NCBI RefSeq assembly: GCF_030817415.1
Contig: NZ_JAUSZI010000002.1
Span: 8,618,001 to 8,682,000 of the forward strand
Origin: Streptomyces umbrinus
Lineage (GTDB): Bacteria; Actinomycetota; Actinomycetes; Streptomycetales; Streptomycetaceae
Reading direction: 5' to 3'
DNA length: 64,000 nucleotides
The first letter of the stretch is position 1; every line of letters begins with the position of its first letter. The notes below the pieces were generated by a model that worked only from the letters and a program-made list of their open reading frames with translations, searched no databases and was not told the origin of the DNA. Both the position numbers and the translations under genes were made by a program. This document shows positions 1-8,190 of the stretch, one piece after another.

Positions 1-166
1 CCTGCCCCTTGAGCACGAACACGGCTGTGAGCAGCCCGGTGAGCGAGGCCACGAAGTTGCGGTAACCCTCGGCCTGGTGGAGTGCGGCTGCCAGTTGTTG
101 TCCGGAGCCGAACATCTCCTCGATGCGGCGGTCGGCATCGTCCAGCTGAGCACGTGTGTACGTCAT
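1..166 (-). CDS. Membrane protein, N-terminal part (cut by window edge)
   Basis: Only the first 55 codons are inside the window. The protein starts MTYTRAQLDDADRRIEEMF, a polar, probably helical region. A hydrophobic stretch follows (FVASLTGLLTAVFVLKG, about residues 38-54), which reads as a transmembrane helix. The ATG overlaps the stop of the upstream small gene in an ATGA arrangement, so it is translationally coupled and belongs to the same leftward operon as the caspase/Hsp90 gene. A small membrane protein in that position could be an effector or anchor. That is inference; too little is visible to name a family. Confidence 0.6.
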   Translation of the reverse strand, partial: MTYTRAQLDDADRRIEEMFGSGQQLAAALHQAEGYRNFVASLTGLLTAVFVLKGQ

Positions 167-492
167 TGCGAGGCACCGTCCAGCCAGGAGGCGATGGTGA
201 TACGAGCGCCGCAGCCGACCTGAACGCCTTCAGGACGGTCCGTATGCAGGGAGGTGCACTGGCACAGGGTGCTGAAGGGCTGAGGGCCGGGACCCTTGCG
301 ACGGCCGAGGAAACCACCTTTGGGCTGGGTGTATTGGCCGGTCGTGTAGCGCTTGGTCATCACACAGCCGCATTCCGGGCAGGCACCGGTCGCTTCGTGC
401 AGCTCCTTGCCGTTCGAGACACCGTGCGTCCACTGGAAGGCGGCCGGAGCGGTGTGATGCGGGCCCGTGTTGTACGGGTTGAGTGGGCTCAA
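163..492 (-). CDS. Small cysteine-rich protein of the caspase/Hsp90 cluster
   Basis: 109 aa, no family recognised. The middle holds paired cysteines (CPECGC near residue 39, then CQC and GCG about 40 residues later) with a basic stretch between them, which suggests a zinc ribbon or other metal-binding fold. It starts with TTG overlapping the TGA of the preceding gene (TTGA), and its own TGA overlaps the ATG of the next gene (ATGA). All three genes are therefore tightly coupled in one leftward operon. The coupling suggests it is an accessory part of the conflict-type system upstream. The TTG start was chosen because of the overlap. Confidence 0.6.
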   Translation of the reverse strand: MSPLNPYNTGPHHTAPAAFQWTHGVSNGKELHEATGACPECGCVMTKRYTTGQYTQPKGGFLGRRKGPGPQPFSTLCQCTSLHTDRPEGVQVGCGARITIASWLDGASQ

Positions 493-1520
493 CTGGCTTT
501 CTGGCCTTCCTCGGGCTGGAGCTGGAAGAGAGTGGCATACCGTCGCAGGCGCTCGCGTACCTCGGCCTCCGACAGGTCCGTCTCCTCCGAGCAGAGGGCG
601 ATGTGGTCCGCCGTGACGGCTCCGGACAGGGCTGGAGTGCGCCCGGTCAACTGCTCGCTGAGGATGACCACGTCATACCACGTGGGAGTCATCTCGGCTT
701 CGTGCCGCGTGGGTTCGCCGACCTCGACGTTCAGGCCGAGACAGCGGAAGGGGGCGTATCGGTCGTACGTCCGCTTCAGCGTCCACCCGAAACGGCCTGC
801 CACCAGGACCAGTTCGAGAGGGCCGAGTGTGCCGGGGCCCAGCAGCCCGGGATCGAAGGCAGCGAGGTCGAAGCGGTCGGGCTCGAAGTCGGCGAGGGTC
901 TCGGCGTCGGGGCCTGTGAAGTCGCCGGGCAGGGGCGGGGCGCCGATGGCGGTGAAGCGGGAGAGGTGGTGGACCGATTGGGAGAGCGTGCCGCCGTCGG
1001 AGTGGGCGTGTTCGAGGAGGTCCCGGATCGTCAGGCTGCGGAATGCGGGGATTCCCATGATGCCGGATGATCGGTCGAGAAGCGTATGCCGGTCGTAGGC
1101 GCTGCATTGCAGCGAACGGGCCTCTGCCGTCATGTCGGGAAGGTGGAGGGGCAGATGTTTTCTCGCGGCCTTCAACCGGTCCAGGGCCTCGCCCACTCTG
1201 CCGGTCCTGTTGTTGACGAGCGACAGGCAGTAGGCGAGGGACACAGGAGCCGCATCCAGCGCGGAACCCGTGTATCCGTACGGGGGGAGGCCGTCGAGAG
1301 GTGGCGCCGTCGCTTGCCGTATCAGTGCGTCGTGATTCCAGGACGGGGAGGCTGTGAGGAGACCGCAGGCGTCAAGCGCTGTCACGGCTTCCCTGAATTC
1401 CGCGGTACCCCGGGGTGTCTGGTTCCGGTGTTCGTGGAGATAGGCGTCGATCAGTTCCCAGGGCCCGAATGCCTGGTGCGGTTCTGGCCATTCCTCCATG
1501 ACACGGATGTGAGGGGCCAC
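489..1520 (-). pseudogene. 3' fragment of the IS-split caspase/Hsp90 gene (C-terminal repeats)
   Basis: This open frame is the severed C-terminal part of the large gene at 2798-6943. It contains repeat units (hydrophobic helix, short linker, then a PPLPG/PGLPPLP-like turn) of the same kind as the last several hundred residues of the upstream protein, resembling the winged-helix-like modules that follow Hsp90-type ATPase domains in actinobacterial conflict proteins. The reading frame matches exactly: after deleting the IS3 element and one GATG copy, ...YWVI runs straight into RVMEEWPEP. As it stands it could be translated only from a GTG inside the IS inverted repeat (1518-1520) or an ATG at 1497-1499, so an isolated fragment of about 337-343 residues is possible. 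Ends in a TTGA overlap with the next gene. Confidence 0.85.
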
Positions 1521-1536
1521 GTGCTTTCCGGACAGG
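1510..1536 (+). repeat. Left terminal inverted repeat of the IS3 element
   Basis: Begins TGAGGGGCCACG and ends TTTCCGGACAGG. It pairs with 2774-2800, with three consecutive mismatches at positions 13-15. Immediately outside is GATG (1506-1509), the target-site duplication. Confidence 0.92.
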
Positions 1537-1552
1537 CGTCTGACTGTCTATT

Positions 1553-2416
1553 TCACGCGGCGATTCGCAACTTTTCGTACTCGGCGTGGACTTCACGTGG
1601 AGGGCGGTAACCCACCGCCGAGTGGAGGCGTTTGCGATTGTACCAGAATTCAATGTACCGAGTGATGTCCTGCCGGGCAGCCTCTCGGGTCAGGTAAGTG
1701 ACCCGAGATACGCGCTCGTTCTTCAACACGCCGAAGAACGATTCGGCCATGGCATTGTCGAAACAGATCCCGGTACGGCCGGAAGACCTGCGCAGTCCGA
1801 ACCGGTTGAGCGTCTTCCCGAACTCGGCTGACATGTAGTTGCTTCCGCGGTCCGAGTGAAATATCGCTCCCGCCGAGAGGCTTCTGTTCCGTGCCGCGTT
1901 GCGGATCGCCCTGGATATCAGCGAGGTTTGGTAGTGGTCGTCCATCGCGTAACCGATAACTTCCTTCGTGCAGCAGTCGATGACCGTCGCGAGGTACAGC
2001 CAGCCTTCCCCGGTCGTGATGTAGGTGATGTCACCGACGAGCTTTTCGCCAGGCGCATCTGCGGTGAAGTCACGGCCCACCAGATCCGGTACCTGGCCGG
2101 CTGCGGCCTGGGTGAGGCCGAACCTCTTCGGCCTTGGCTGGCAGGGCACCAGGCCCAGTTCACGCATGAGGCAGCGGACCAGCTCCATGCCCGCGGCGAC
2201 GCCCCAGCGATCCAGTTGAGCCTGGATGCGCCGGTGCCCGTAGGTGCTGTCGGATATGTCGAAGGCTTTCTTGATGAGCAGTTTCAATTCTTCGCGCCGC
2301 TGGGCCGTTGCGGATTCCGGGCGGGATCGCCAGTCGTAGTAGCCGGACCTGGACACGCCGAGTCGGCCGCACATGAACTCGACGCTGTAGGCGTACTCCT
2401 CGGTGTCGAGCCGCAT
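1553..2416 (-). CDS. IS3-family transposase OrfB (DDE integrase core)
   Basis: 287 aa from the first internal ATG. The N-terminal third is the HTH_21-like segment (VSRSGYYDWRSRPES). The rest is the rve integrase core with the three catalytic acidic residues in context: GDITYI (first D), HSDRGSNY (second D) and NAMAESFFGVLKNE (E). The open frame continues upstream of the ATG back to an A6G slippery sequence in orfA. The active enzyme is therefore most likely the OrfAB fusion made by -1 frameshifting. No internal stop or lost catalytic residue is seen. Confidence 0.93.
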   Translation of the reverse strand: MRLDTEEYAYSVEFMCGRLGVSRSGYYDWRSRPESATAQRREELKLLIKKAFDISDSTYGHRRIQAQLDRWGVAAGMELVRCLMRELGLVPCQPRPKRFGLTQAAAGQVPDLVGRDFTADAPGEKLVGDITYITTGEGWLYLATVIDCCTKEVIGYAMDDHYQTSLISRAIRNAARNRSLSAGAIFHSDRGSNYMSAEFGKTLNRFGLRRSSGRTGICFDNAMAESFFGVLKNERVSRVTYLTREAARQDITRYIEFWYNRKRLHSAVGYRPPREVHAEYEKLRIAA

Positions 2417-2442
2417 CTCGTCGATGAACTCGTACTTGCTTG

Positions 2443-2733
2443 CTACCGGGGATCCTTCGCGAAGTACGCTGCGGCTTTTTTCAGGAAGGTAACTTCCATC
2501 TCCAGCTCGCGGTTGCGTCGTTCGAGTTCCTTCAGGCGCGCCCGCTCGTTCACCGTCAGTTCCGCATCGGGGGCCGGTTCCTGCTGCTTCTGGTGCTTCT
2601 TCACCCAGCCGCGTAGCGTCTCCGAGTTCAGCTCAAGCTCCCGGGCGACTTCAGAGATCGTCTTGCTCGACCTCAACGCGATCTGGACGGCTTCCTCGCG
2701 GAACTCCGGCGAGTACTTACTGGGTGGCGCCAC
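2443..2733 (-). CDS. IS3-family transposase OrfA (helix-turn-helix and coiled coil)
   Basis: 96 aa. Starts MAPPSKYSPEFREEAVQIAL, the typical HTH_Tnp_1 DNA-binding domain. A leucine/glutamate-rich segment follows (RLKELERRNRELEMEVTFLKK) that should form the coiled coil used for multimerisation. OrfA binds the IS ends and initiates OrfB/OrfAB synthesis. It ends with TAG at 2443-2445, a few codons after the A6G frameshift signal. Confidence 0.93.
   Translation of the reverse strand: MAPPSKYSPEFREEAVQIALRSSKTISEVARELELNSETLRGWVKKHQKQQEPAPDAELTVNERARLKELERRNRELEMEVTFLKKAAAYFAKDPR
2475..2482 (-). promoter_or_regulatory. Programmed -1 frameshift site (A6G) in the IS3 transposase
   Basis: On the minus strand the orfA codons CTG AAA AAA GCC contain A6G. 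Slipping back one base changes GCC to AGC and enters the orfB frame, which is open from here to the orfB stop. This is the standard slippery sequence of IS3-family elements. Confidence 0.85.
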
Positions 2734-2773
2734 TTCTTCCTCGTTTCCTTGTTCAGGACAACCCTATTGGGTA

Positions 2774-2800
2774 CCTGTCCGGAAACTTCGTGGCCCCTCA
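2774..2800 (-). repeat. Right terminal inverted repeat of the IS3 element
   Basis: Reverse complement begins TGAGGGGCCACG and ends TTTCCGGACAGG. Its terminal TGA (2798-2800 on the minus strand) is in frame with the interrupted gene and is the stop codon of the truncated 1,381-residue protein. The second GATG follows at 2801-2804. Confidence 0.92.
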
Positions 2801-5800
2801 GATGACCCAGTACGGCGGGGTCCAGGCGGCGGCTTCCGCGGGAACGGTGGGAACGCGCATGGCGGCGGTGGCGGATGACTCGGCGAGAAGTCTTGCCGCC
2901 TCGCCCAGCGAAATCCTGAGTCGTGAGGAGGCGAGCAGCACCTGCGGGAGGGTCAGGCACCCGTCCACCCACGGATTCCCCGTCGAGGTCCTGACCGCCA
3001 GGAGCATATGTTCGGCCGCTGTCAGAGAGCCGTCGTCACTTGATGACTCCTCATGTTCTCCCCATATGGAGAAGCCAAGGGGGGCCAGACGACGAACGCG
3101 GGCCAGGAGCGCCGCGGCGTCCGGCGAAGAGTTGGCGAAGAGTGTTTCTACGCGGTCCTTGAGATGGGTGATGGAAACCGCGCCGGGACTCCATCTCCTC
3201 GACGGAAGCCAGTCGGAAGCCGCATCGCCGGCCAGCACTCGCGTTTCGTCGAAGGTGAAGCGCTCCGCGGCGAGGGATCCCTCCAGCTCCGGGAGCGGAG
3301 GAAGGCCGGGGTCGAGCCCTTGGAGCCGGCCCAGCAGAGGCAGGCAGTCACCCAAAGGGAGGTCGTACTTTTCGGAGATGATCAACAGTGGTGCATGCAC
3401 CGCGGCACTCTCGTGAGGAGACCCCAGAACATCGCGATATGCGATGTAGAGATCGGCTGTGGCGGGCGTGAGTTCGACAGCGAGCTGGGACCGGATGTCG
3501 GTGGCCGCGGGGACGTACACACCCGTGATGGCATACCGGCGCAGTGCCTTGACCGCGGCTCGCAGGGGCATCCTCGCCAGAGCCGCGGCTTTCACCGCCG
3601 GAGCCCATCCCCAGTCCGGGGACGGGATGCCCACGAAGAGCAGGGCGTCAAGCCCCGTGGCGACGGGATACCCGGGCGGTGAGAACTCGTGATCAGCGAG
3701 TGGGGCATGTTCCAGCCTCGTCATCCGCCACTGACGGAGCAGGTCGTTCTCGTACGGACGGTCCGTTCCCAGCAACTCCAGATCGTGTGTCGAGGACACA
3801 AGCCGGTGGTCCACCGGCAGACAGCCCGTCGTCGTCAACCGCAGTCGCCCGCGCAGAAGACGGACGTCGTTGCCGGCCGGTTCCAGGGTCGCCATCACTT
3901 CCTGGGGGAGGGCGTCGAGCACCGCCACCGCCAGGGGCGGCGCCTCTTCGGCGAGCCGCCACAGCCGCCGCAGCGACACTTCTTTCCACTGGGCCGCGGC
4001 CTTGGGCGCCGCGGCGAGCACCTCCTCCTGCACGGCGTCTTCGTCGAACGACAGGAGGTCGTTGCGGTCCACACTCGGTACCGGCCGGTGTCGTTCCCGG
4101 AGATTGACGACGCATCCGTATGCGCGGGGAGCGTCCTCGATCACCACTCCGTCGAGGAGCAGCTGACCTTCGCCCTGGACGAGCCATACGTCGGTGCCGT
4201 CCGCCTGGACCGCCGGGCCGCGCCAGTCGGCTGCGGCCTTCAGCCTGCCAGGTTTCCAGGACCGGCTCCGGACCTCCCGTGCCGAGTCGTCCTGCGCGTA
4301 CTCCACCGCTGTCACCGCGTAGTCGCTCACCCACAACTGTGACTGGAGGGTCTCCACGAGGGACGGTGGCTGCTCATCCTTGGCCAGGGCGAGGTAGAGC
4401 CGGACCCGGGTGCCGCCGTGGGCGGGTGCGCCCTTGCCCGGGGTGATGCTCAACAGGCCCGAGCCGGACTGGATGTCGGCACGCGAGGCCTGGTCGAGGG
4501 ACTCCCGCAGACCGTAGCGGTTGACCGGGGCGGTGAGGACCACGACCTCCTCGGCGAGCATGAAGTAGCTGAACACGCCGATGCCGAAACGGGAGTTGAG
4601 CGCGATCGGCTTGAGGCCCGCGCGCCGCCACTCGCGTCGTTCCTGCATGAACTCGGGGTCCTGCTCATAGCGTTTTCCCGCACGGGCGAACATCGAGGTG
4701 AGCTTGGTGCGGCTCATCCCCGTGCCGTTGTCCTCGCACTGGATGTAGAGCCGCCCCTTCTCGTCCCAGCCCTGCGTGAAGGCGATCTCACCCTCCCAGC
4801 GTTCCGTGGCAGCCTCGCCCTGGGACCGGCCGTACTGGTCGCGCATGTCCCTCAGCCGACAGGCGTCCAGCGCGTTCTGGTACAGCTCGCGGACGGCGAG
4901 CATCTTGTCGCCGTACAACTGCGCGCCCATCAGCAGGGGGCGGATCTCGTCCTCGGCGAGCCGGAAGCGTTCCAGCGGGACCGTGTACTGCCCCGACTCG
5001 GGCACCAGCTGGCCGGCGGTGACGCGCTCGGGCAGACCGCGCAGCAGCGACGGCGGACTGGAACGCTGCTCCCGCCAGCGGCTGCGGATCGCGGCCACCG
5101 CCGCGTTGGCCCTGCCCGCGAGTTCCTCGACGGCCGCGTGCAGCGCGGGATGCGGGCAGTGGAAGCGGACATCCAGGCCGTACGCGTCAGCGCTGAGGTC
5201 ACCGACGACCGCGAAGTCGAACTCCTCGGACAGCGCCTCGACCACCGTCTGCGGATCGAGCCGTTCGTGCGCTCCGAGGTGGTTGACGAGCACGCTGGAC
5301 ATCCGGCGCGGATCGGCCGACAGCAGCCCCGCCGTCCACAGCAGCTGAGCGAGTTCCTGGCCGCGCCACTTCCCGCCCGGAACCGGGTCGTATCTGCTCC
5401 AGCTGTCGCTGTCGGAGTCGTTGATACGGGGGCGGTCGGCCGGTTCCACGGTCAAGTGGCCCAACACCTGGCGGATCTGGCGGTCGATGAGTCGCAGCGA
5501 CTGCTCCGACGCCCGCCCGGGCGGCAGCGGTTCGGCGGAGTCGGCGATCACGCCGGCCAGCCCGGACAGGAGGGTGTTGACGGACTCGTACCCCCCGGTG
5601 CGCTCCCACAGGGGGTCCCAGTCCGCGATGAAGCGATGGCGCAGCCAGTGCTCGGCGGCATCGGCCTGTGCGACGAGACCGCGTCCCCGCAGGGTCTCCA
5701 GGGTGCCCTGCACCTGTTTGTGGGCCCGGCGCACGTCTTCGACGGCGGCGGCGACCAGCTGTGCGTGTGCGTCTAGGTGCTCGTCGGGCTCGGCTCCGTC

Positions 5801-6943
5801 CGGTCGGCGCCGGTCCAGGACCTGCCGCAGATCCTCCAGAGCGACGGCGGTGATGTCCTCGTACACCAGGGGTGCGGCGAGCAGCACCGCCGTCTCGGCC
5901 GGAGACAGGGGTGCCCGCAGTTCCTTGAGCCGGGCACGCTCGACGAGACCGACGAGCCTGCGCTCGAAGCGGGCCGGATACGTCGGATCCCGCCACGGAT
6001 CGTTCTTGTGCGCGCCCGCACCTCGCAGGTTCCGCCCGACGCGTTCCACCAGTTCCGTGAGACCGGCCTTGACGCGGGCGTGCACCGCCTCGCCGCCCGA
6101 AGTGTGCTCCCACAGCGCGGACTTCGTGACCATCTCGGCCCAGGGGAGCGGCTCCTTGAACCCCTTGCACAGTTCGAGGGTGTCCACGATCCGCCCGTGC
6201 GGGGCGAGATGCTTGACGGTGGGCGGATCGACCGGTTCGTCACCGGCCAGCCGGCGCATCTCCTGCTCGGTGTGCCGCATGACGTCACCGAACGTCGTCG
6301 GCGGACTGTCGGGCGACAGCGCCTGCGCCAGCCCCTGGGCGAACCAGCTGCCGTTCTCCCGGTCGGCGTACGCACGCTGTCCGGGACCACAACTGTAGAA
6401 CCACACCACGTCCTGAGCGGGTGCCCGCACTCCTGTCGAGACCTCCTCGTCCGGCAGGAGGTCCGCCGTCCGGCACGTGTCCAGGCAGATGACTGCGGTG
6501 ACCCCCTTCTTCAGACCGCTCAGTTGCAGTCCCACCGGGTCGGCCCCGAGCAGCGAGTCCATGAGAAGCATGGGGGTCCCGTCGGCGCGTGGATCACCCG
6601 GTTGTGCGTCCGCCGCCAGCAGGAAATCACGGCCGCCCAGCGTCACCCCGTGGCAGGAGATATAGACGAACGCCGTGTCGCCCGGTTCGCACGAGACGAA
6701 GAAACGGTGCAGTTCGCCTTTGAGTCCGTTCTTGCCCAGTTTGAGTTCGGAGACGCGGCCCGCGTGGTGCTCGGTGACCGTGTAGCCGGACAGATCCAGA
6801 GCCTCCGATACGAGCGCGACATCGCGCTCCGCACAGTCCAGCGTGTCGAACTCCTCGCCGAGCAACGGATCGTCGGCCAGGAACGGAGTCGCCGTCACGC
6901 CGATCAGCAGCGCTCGGCGCCGTCCTTGGAACTCACCGTGCAT
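2798..6943 (-). CDS. Caspase-like protease / Hsp90-like ATPase conflict protein, truncated by IS
   Basis: 1,381 aa as it stands. The N-terminal ~240 residues are a caspase-like (peptidase C14) domain: RRALLIGVTATPF opening strand, catalytic His98 in YISCHG and Cys157 in CLDTCR. A helical linker follows to about residue 640. Then comes a GHKL/Hsp90-type ATPase: RELYQNALDA (ATP/Mg Asn, ~687), EDNGTGM (~740) and a glycine-rich FGIGVFSYF loop. The remainder consists of Hsp90-associated and winged-helix-like repeats. Proteins of this layout are known as NTP-dependent conflict or programmed-death systems of multicellular bacteria, where the caspase is the effector and the ATPase the switch. The stop is supplied by the IS inverted repeat; the original protein continued for about 338 more residues (489-1505). 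Whether the truncated protein is active cannot be told. Confidence 0.88.
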   Translation of the reverse strand: MHGEFQGRRRALLIGVTATPFLADDPLLGEEFDTLDCAERDVALVSEALDLSGYTVTEHHAGRVSELKLGKNGLKGELHRFFVSCEPGDTAFVYISCHGVTLGGRDFLLAADAQPGDPRADGTPMLLMDSLLGADPVGLQLSGLKKGVTAVICLDTCRTADLLPDEEVSTGVRAPAQDVVWFYSCGPGQRAYADRENGSWFAQGLAQALSPDSPPTTFGDVMRHTEQEMRRLAGDEPVDPPTVKHLAPHGRIVDTLELCKGFKEPLPWAEMVTKSALWEHTSGGEAVHARVKAGLTELVERVGRNLRGAGAHKNDPWRDPTYPARFERRLVGLVERARLKELRAPLSPAETAVLLAAPLVYEDITAVALEDLRQVLDRRRPDGAEPDEHLDAHAQLVAAAVEDVRRAHKQVQGTLETLRGRGLVAQADAAEHWLRHRFIADWDPLWERTGGYESVNTLLSGLAGVIADSAEPLPPGRASEQSLRLIDRQIRQVLGHLTVEPADRPRINDSDSDSWSRYDPVPGGKWRGQELAQLLWTAGLLSADPRRMSSVLVNHLGAHERLDPQTVVEALSEEFDFAVVGDLSADAYGLDVRFHCPHPALHAAVEELAGRANAAVAAIRSRWREQRSSPPSLLRGLPERVTAGQLVPESGQYTVPLERFRLAEDEIRPLLMGAQLYGDKMLAVRELYQNALDACRLRDMRDQYGRSQGEAATERWEGEIAFTQGWDEKGRLYIQCEDNGTGMSRTKLTSMFARAGKRYEQDPEFMQERREWRRAGLKPIALNSRFGIGVFSYFMLAEEVVVLTAPVNRYGLRESLDQASRADIQSGSGLLSITPGKGAPAHGGTRVRLYLALAKDEQPPSLVETLQSQLWVSDYAVTAVEYAQDDSAREVRSRSWKPGRLKAAADWRGPAVQADGTDVWLVQGEGQLLLDGVVIEDAPRAYGCVVNLRERHRPVPSVDRNDLLSFDEDAVQEEVLAAAPKAAAQWKEVSLRRLWRLAEEAPPLAVAVLDALPQEVMATLEPAGNDVRLLRGRLRLTTTGCLPVDHRLVSSTHDLELLGTDRPYENDLLRQWRMTRLEHAPLADHEFSPPGYPVATGLDALLFVGIPSPDWGWAPAVKAAALARMPLRAAVKALRRYAITGVYVPAATDIRSQLAVELTPATADLYIAYRDVLGSPHESAAVHAPLLIISEKYDLPLGDCLPLLGRLQGLDPGLPPLPELEGSLAAERFTFDETRVLAGDAASDWLPSRRWSPGAVSITHLKDRVETLFANSSPDAAALLARVRRLAPLGFSIWGEHEESSSDDGSLTAAEHMLLAVRTSTGNPWVDGCLTLPQVLLASSRLRISLGEAARLLAESSATAAMRVPTVPAEAAAWTPPYWVI

Positions 6944-7041
6944 CGTGTCCCCCGGACCTCACTCGGTACCCCCTCGCCGACCGGCGCCGAACAGCGACAT
7001 GATTCCAGAAGTGGCCCGTTTCCGCGTTGGGTTGATGTCGG

Positions 7042-7878
7042 TCAGCGCACGCGGTACGTCACGCCGTACACCTTCCACTCCAGCGGGGTGCGGAGGTCCA
7101 GGTTGCCGTCGTACAGGAACCTTCGCTGAGCCGTGTCCACGCGGGTCGTGTCGCGTTTTTCGGACTTCATGGTCTCGCGGCGGGTGTCCAGGAAGATGTC
7201 GAGGTAGCTCTGCTCGTCGCCGCCCTCCGCCGGGGTGTCGGCCTCGGCCATGGCGCGCTCGCGGATGCCGTGGAAGCCGGGGTCGCCGGGGCCGTGCATG
7301 ACCATGGCGTCGTAGTAGATGAACTGGCCGAGGGCGCCCAGGCCGTCACTCTTGGCGAGGCGGACCGCCGGGCCGAAGTAGACGCGGTCGCGTTGGGAGT
7401 CCTGGACGCGCTGGAAGGCGTCCTTCTGCGCCTCCTCCTTCCAGGCCTCGGTGAAGCCCGGGTCCAGGCCCTCGTGGGAGTCGGAGCCGTCCACCGCGCG
7501 CAGAGCGGGCAGGTAGCGGGCCAGGGCGTTGTCCGGATGGGACTCGGTGTACAGCTCGACCAGTTTGAGCAGATCGTGCGTGCCGGTCGTGAAGCCGATG
7601 ATCCCGGCGGTGTAGCCACGGCCGTCGCCTATGTCCTCGACGTAGTCGTACTGGGCGCGCCAGTCGAGGCTGGAGTTCTCGGCACTCGACACGATCCGCT
7701 GGGCCAGCTCCTTCATCTTCGGGGAGTCCAGGTCCGCGGCCGACCCGGAGGAGGTCGACGGGGAGGAGCTCCGGGTGTCGGAGGGGCCGTCGTCACCCTT
7801 CTCGCCGGGCACGGCGACGTACACCGTCACCGCGACGAGAGGGACGGCGACGAACATCAGACGGCCAGCGCGTTTCAT
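7042..7878 (-). CDS. csn: Chitosanase, glycoside hydrolase family 46
   Basis: 278 aa from the ATG giving MKRAGRLMFVAVPLVAV, a signal/anchor sequence; an ATG 13 codons upstream is less likely because it lengthens the n-region. After a Ser/Thr-rich spacer the GH46 fold begins. SSAENSSLDWRAQYDYVEDIGDGRGYT carries the catalytic Glu and, about 18 residues later, the catalytic Asp, closely matching Streptomyces sp. N174 chitosanase. The downstream segments GLGALGQFIYYDAMVMHGPG and TRVDTAQRRFL are also family hallmarks. It hydrolyses beta-1,4 links of chitosan outside the cell. It is a single leftward gene upstream of the caspase/Hsp90 gene; I see no functional link. Confidence 0.93.
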   Translation of the reverse strand: MKRAGRLMFVAVPLVAVTVYVAVPGEKGDDGPSDTRSSSPSTSSGSAADLDSPKMKELAQRIVSSAENSSLDWRAQYDYVEDIGDGRGYTAGIIGFTTGTHDLLKLVELYTESHPDNALARYLPALRAVDGSDSHEGLDPGFTEAWKEEAQKDAFQRVQDSQRDRVYFGPAVRLAKSDGLGALGQFIYYDAMVMHGPGDPGFHGIRERAMAEADTPAEGGDEQSYLDIFLDTRRETMKSEKRDTTRVDTAQRRFLYDGNLDLRTPLEWKVYGVTYRVR

Positions 7879-7953
7879 GGGCAAAGAGTACGATCGGCCC
7901 GGAGTGCCGTGCCGCATCGGGTGGAGAAACCAGTGAGCATCGGGGGAGGACCT

Positions 7954-8172
7954 GTGAGCGCGGAAGAACTGGCGCTGCTGCGGGCCGAGTTGGGCGCCCC
8001 ACCACCGGAGAGCTTCGGATCACTGGACGACACACAGGCCCAGACCCTCACGCTGGCACTGCGCCGGGCACGGGAGCGCCGGGCATCCGGGCTGAACGAG
8101 GCCGTCGAGGACGCCCTGACCCTCGTACCGGCCCTGACCAGGGAACCCCTCCGCCGGATGCTCTTCCGTTAG
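7954..8172 (+). CDS. Small conserved hypothetical protein
   Basis: 72 aa, starting with GTG at 7954 after GGAGG at 7945-7949; a GTG seven codons upstream lacks such a site. The sequence (SAEELALLRAELG..., then LTLALRRARERRASGLNEAVEDAL) is entirely helical and charged, with no cysteines, membrane segment or recognised family. It ends 18 bp before the next gene and probably forms an operon with it and with the vWA gene. Confidence 0.55.
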   Translation: MSAEELALLRAELGAPPPESFGSLDDTQAQTLTLALRRARERRASGLNEAVEDALTLVPALTREPLRRMLFR

Positions 8173-8190
8173 CCAGGAGACCCCTCCCGC

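Larger units (their letters stand above)
1510..2800 (-). mobile_element. IS3-family insertion sequence, complete
   Basis: A 1,291-bp element with both ends resolved. Terminal inverted repeats of 27 bp match at 24 positions: TGAGGGGCCACG, three variable bases, then TTTCCGGACAGG. It is flanked by a 4-bp direct repeat GATG (1506-1509 and 2801-2804), read as the target duplication. It carries orfA and orfB joined by a canonical A6G slippery site. All three DDE residues are visible in orfB, so it is probably still mobile. Complete ends and an intact target duplication suggest fairly recent insertion. It interrupts a conflict-type gene. Confidence 0.93.
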
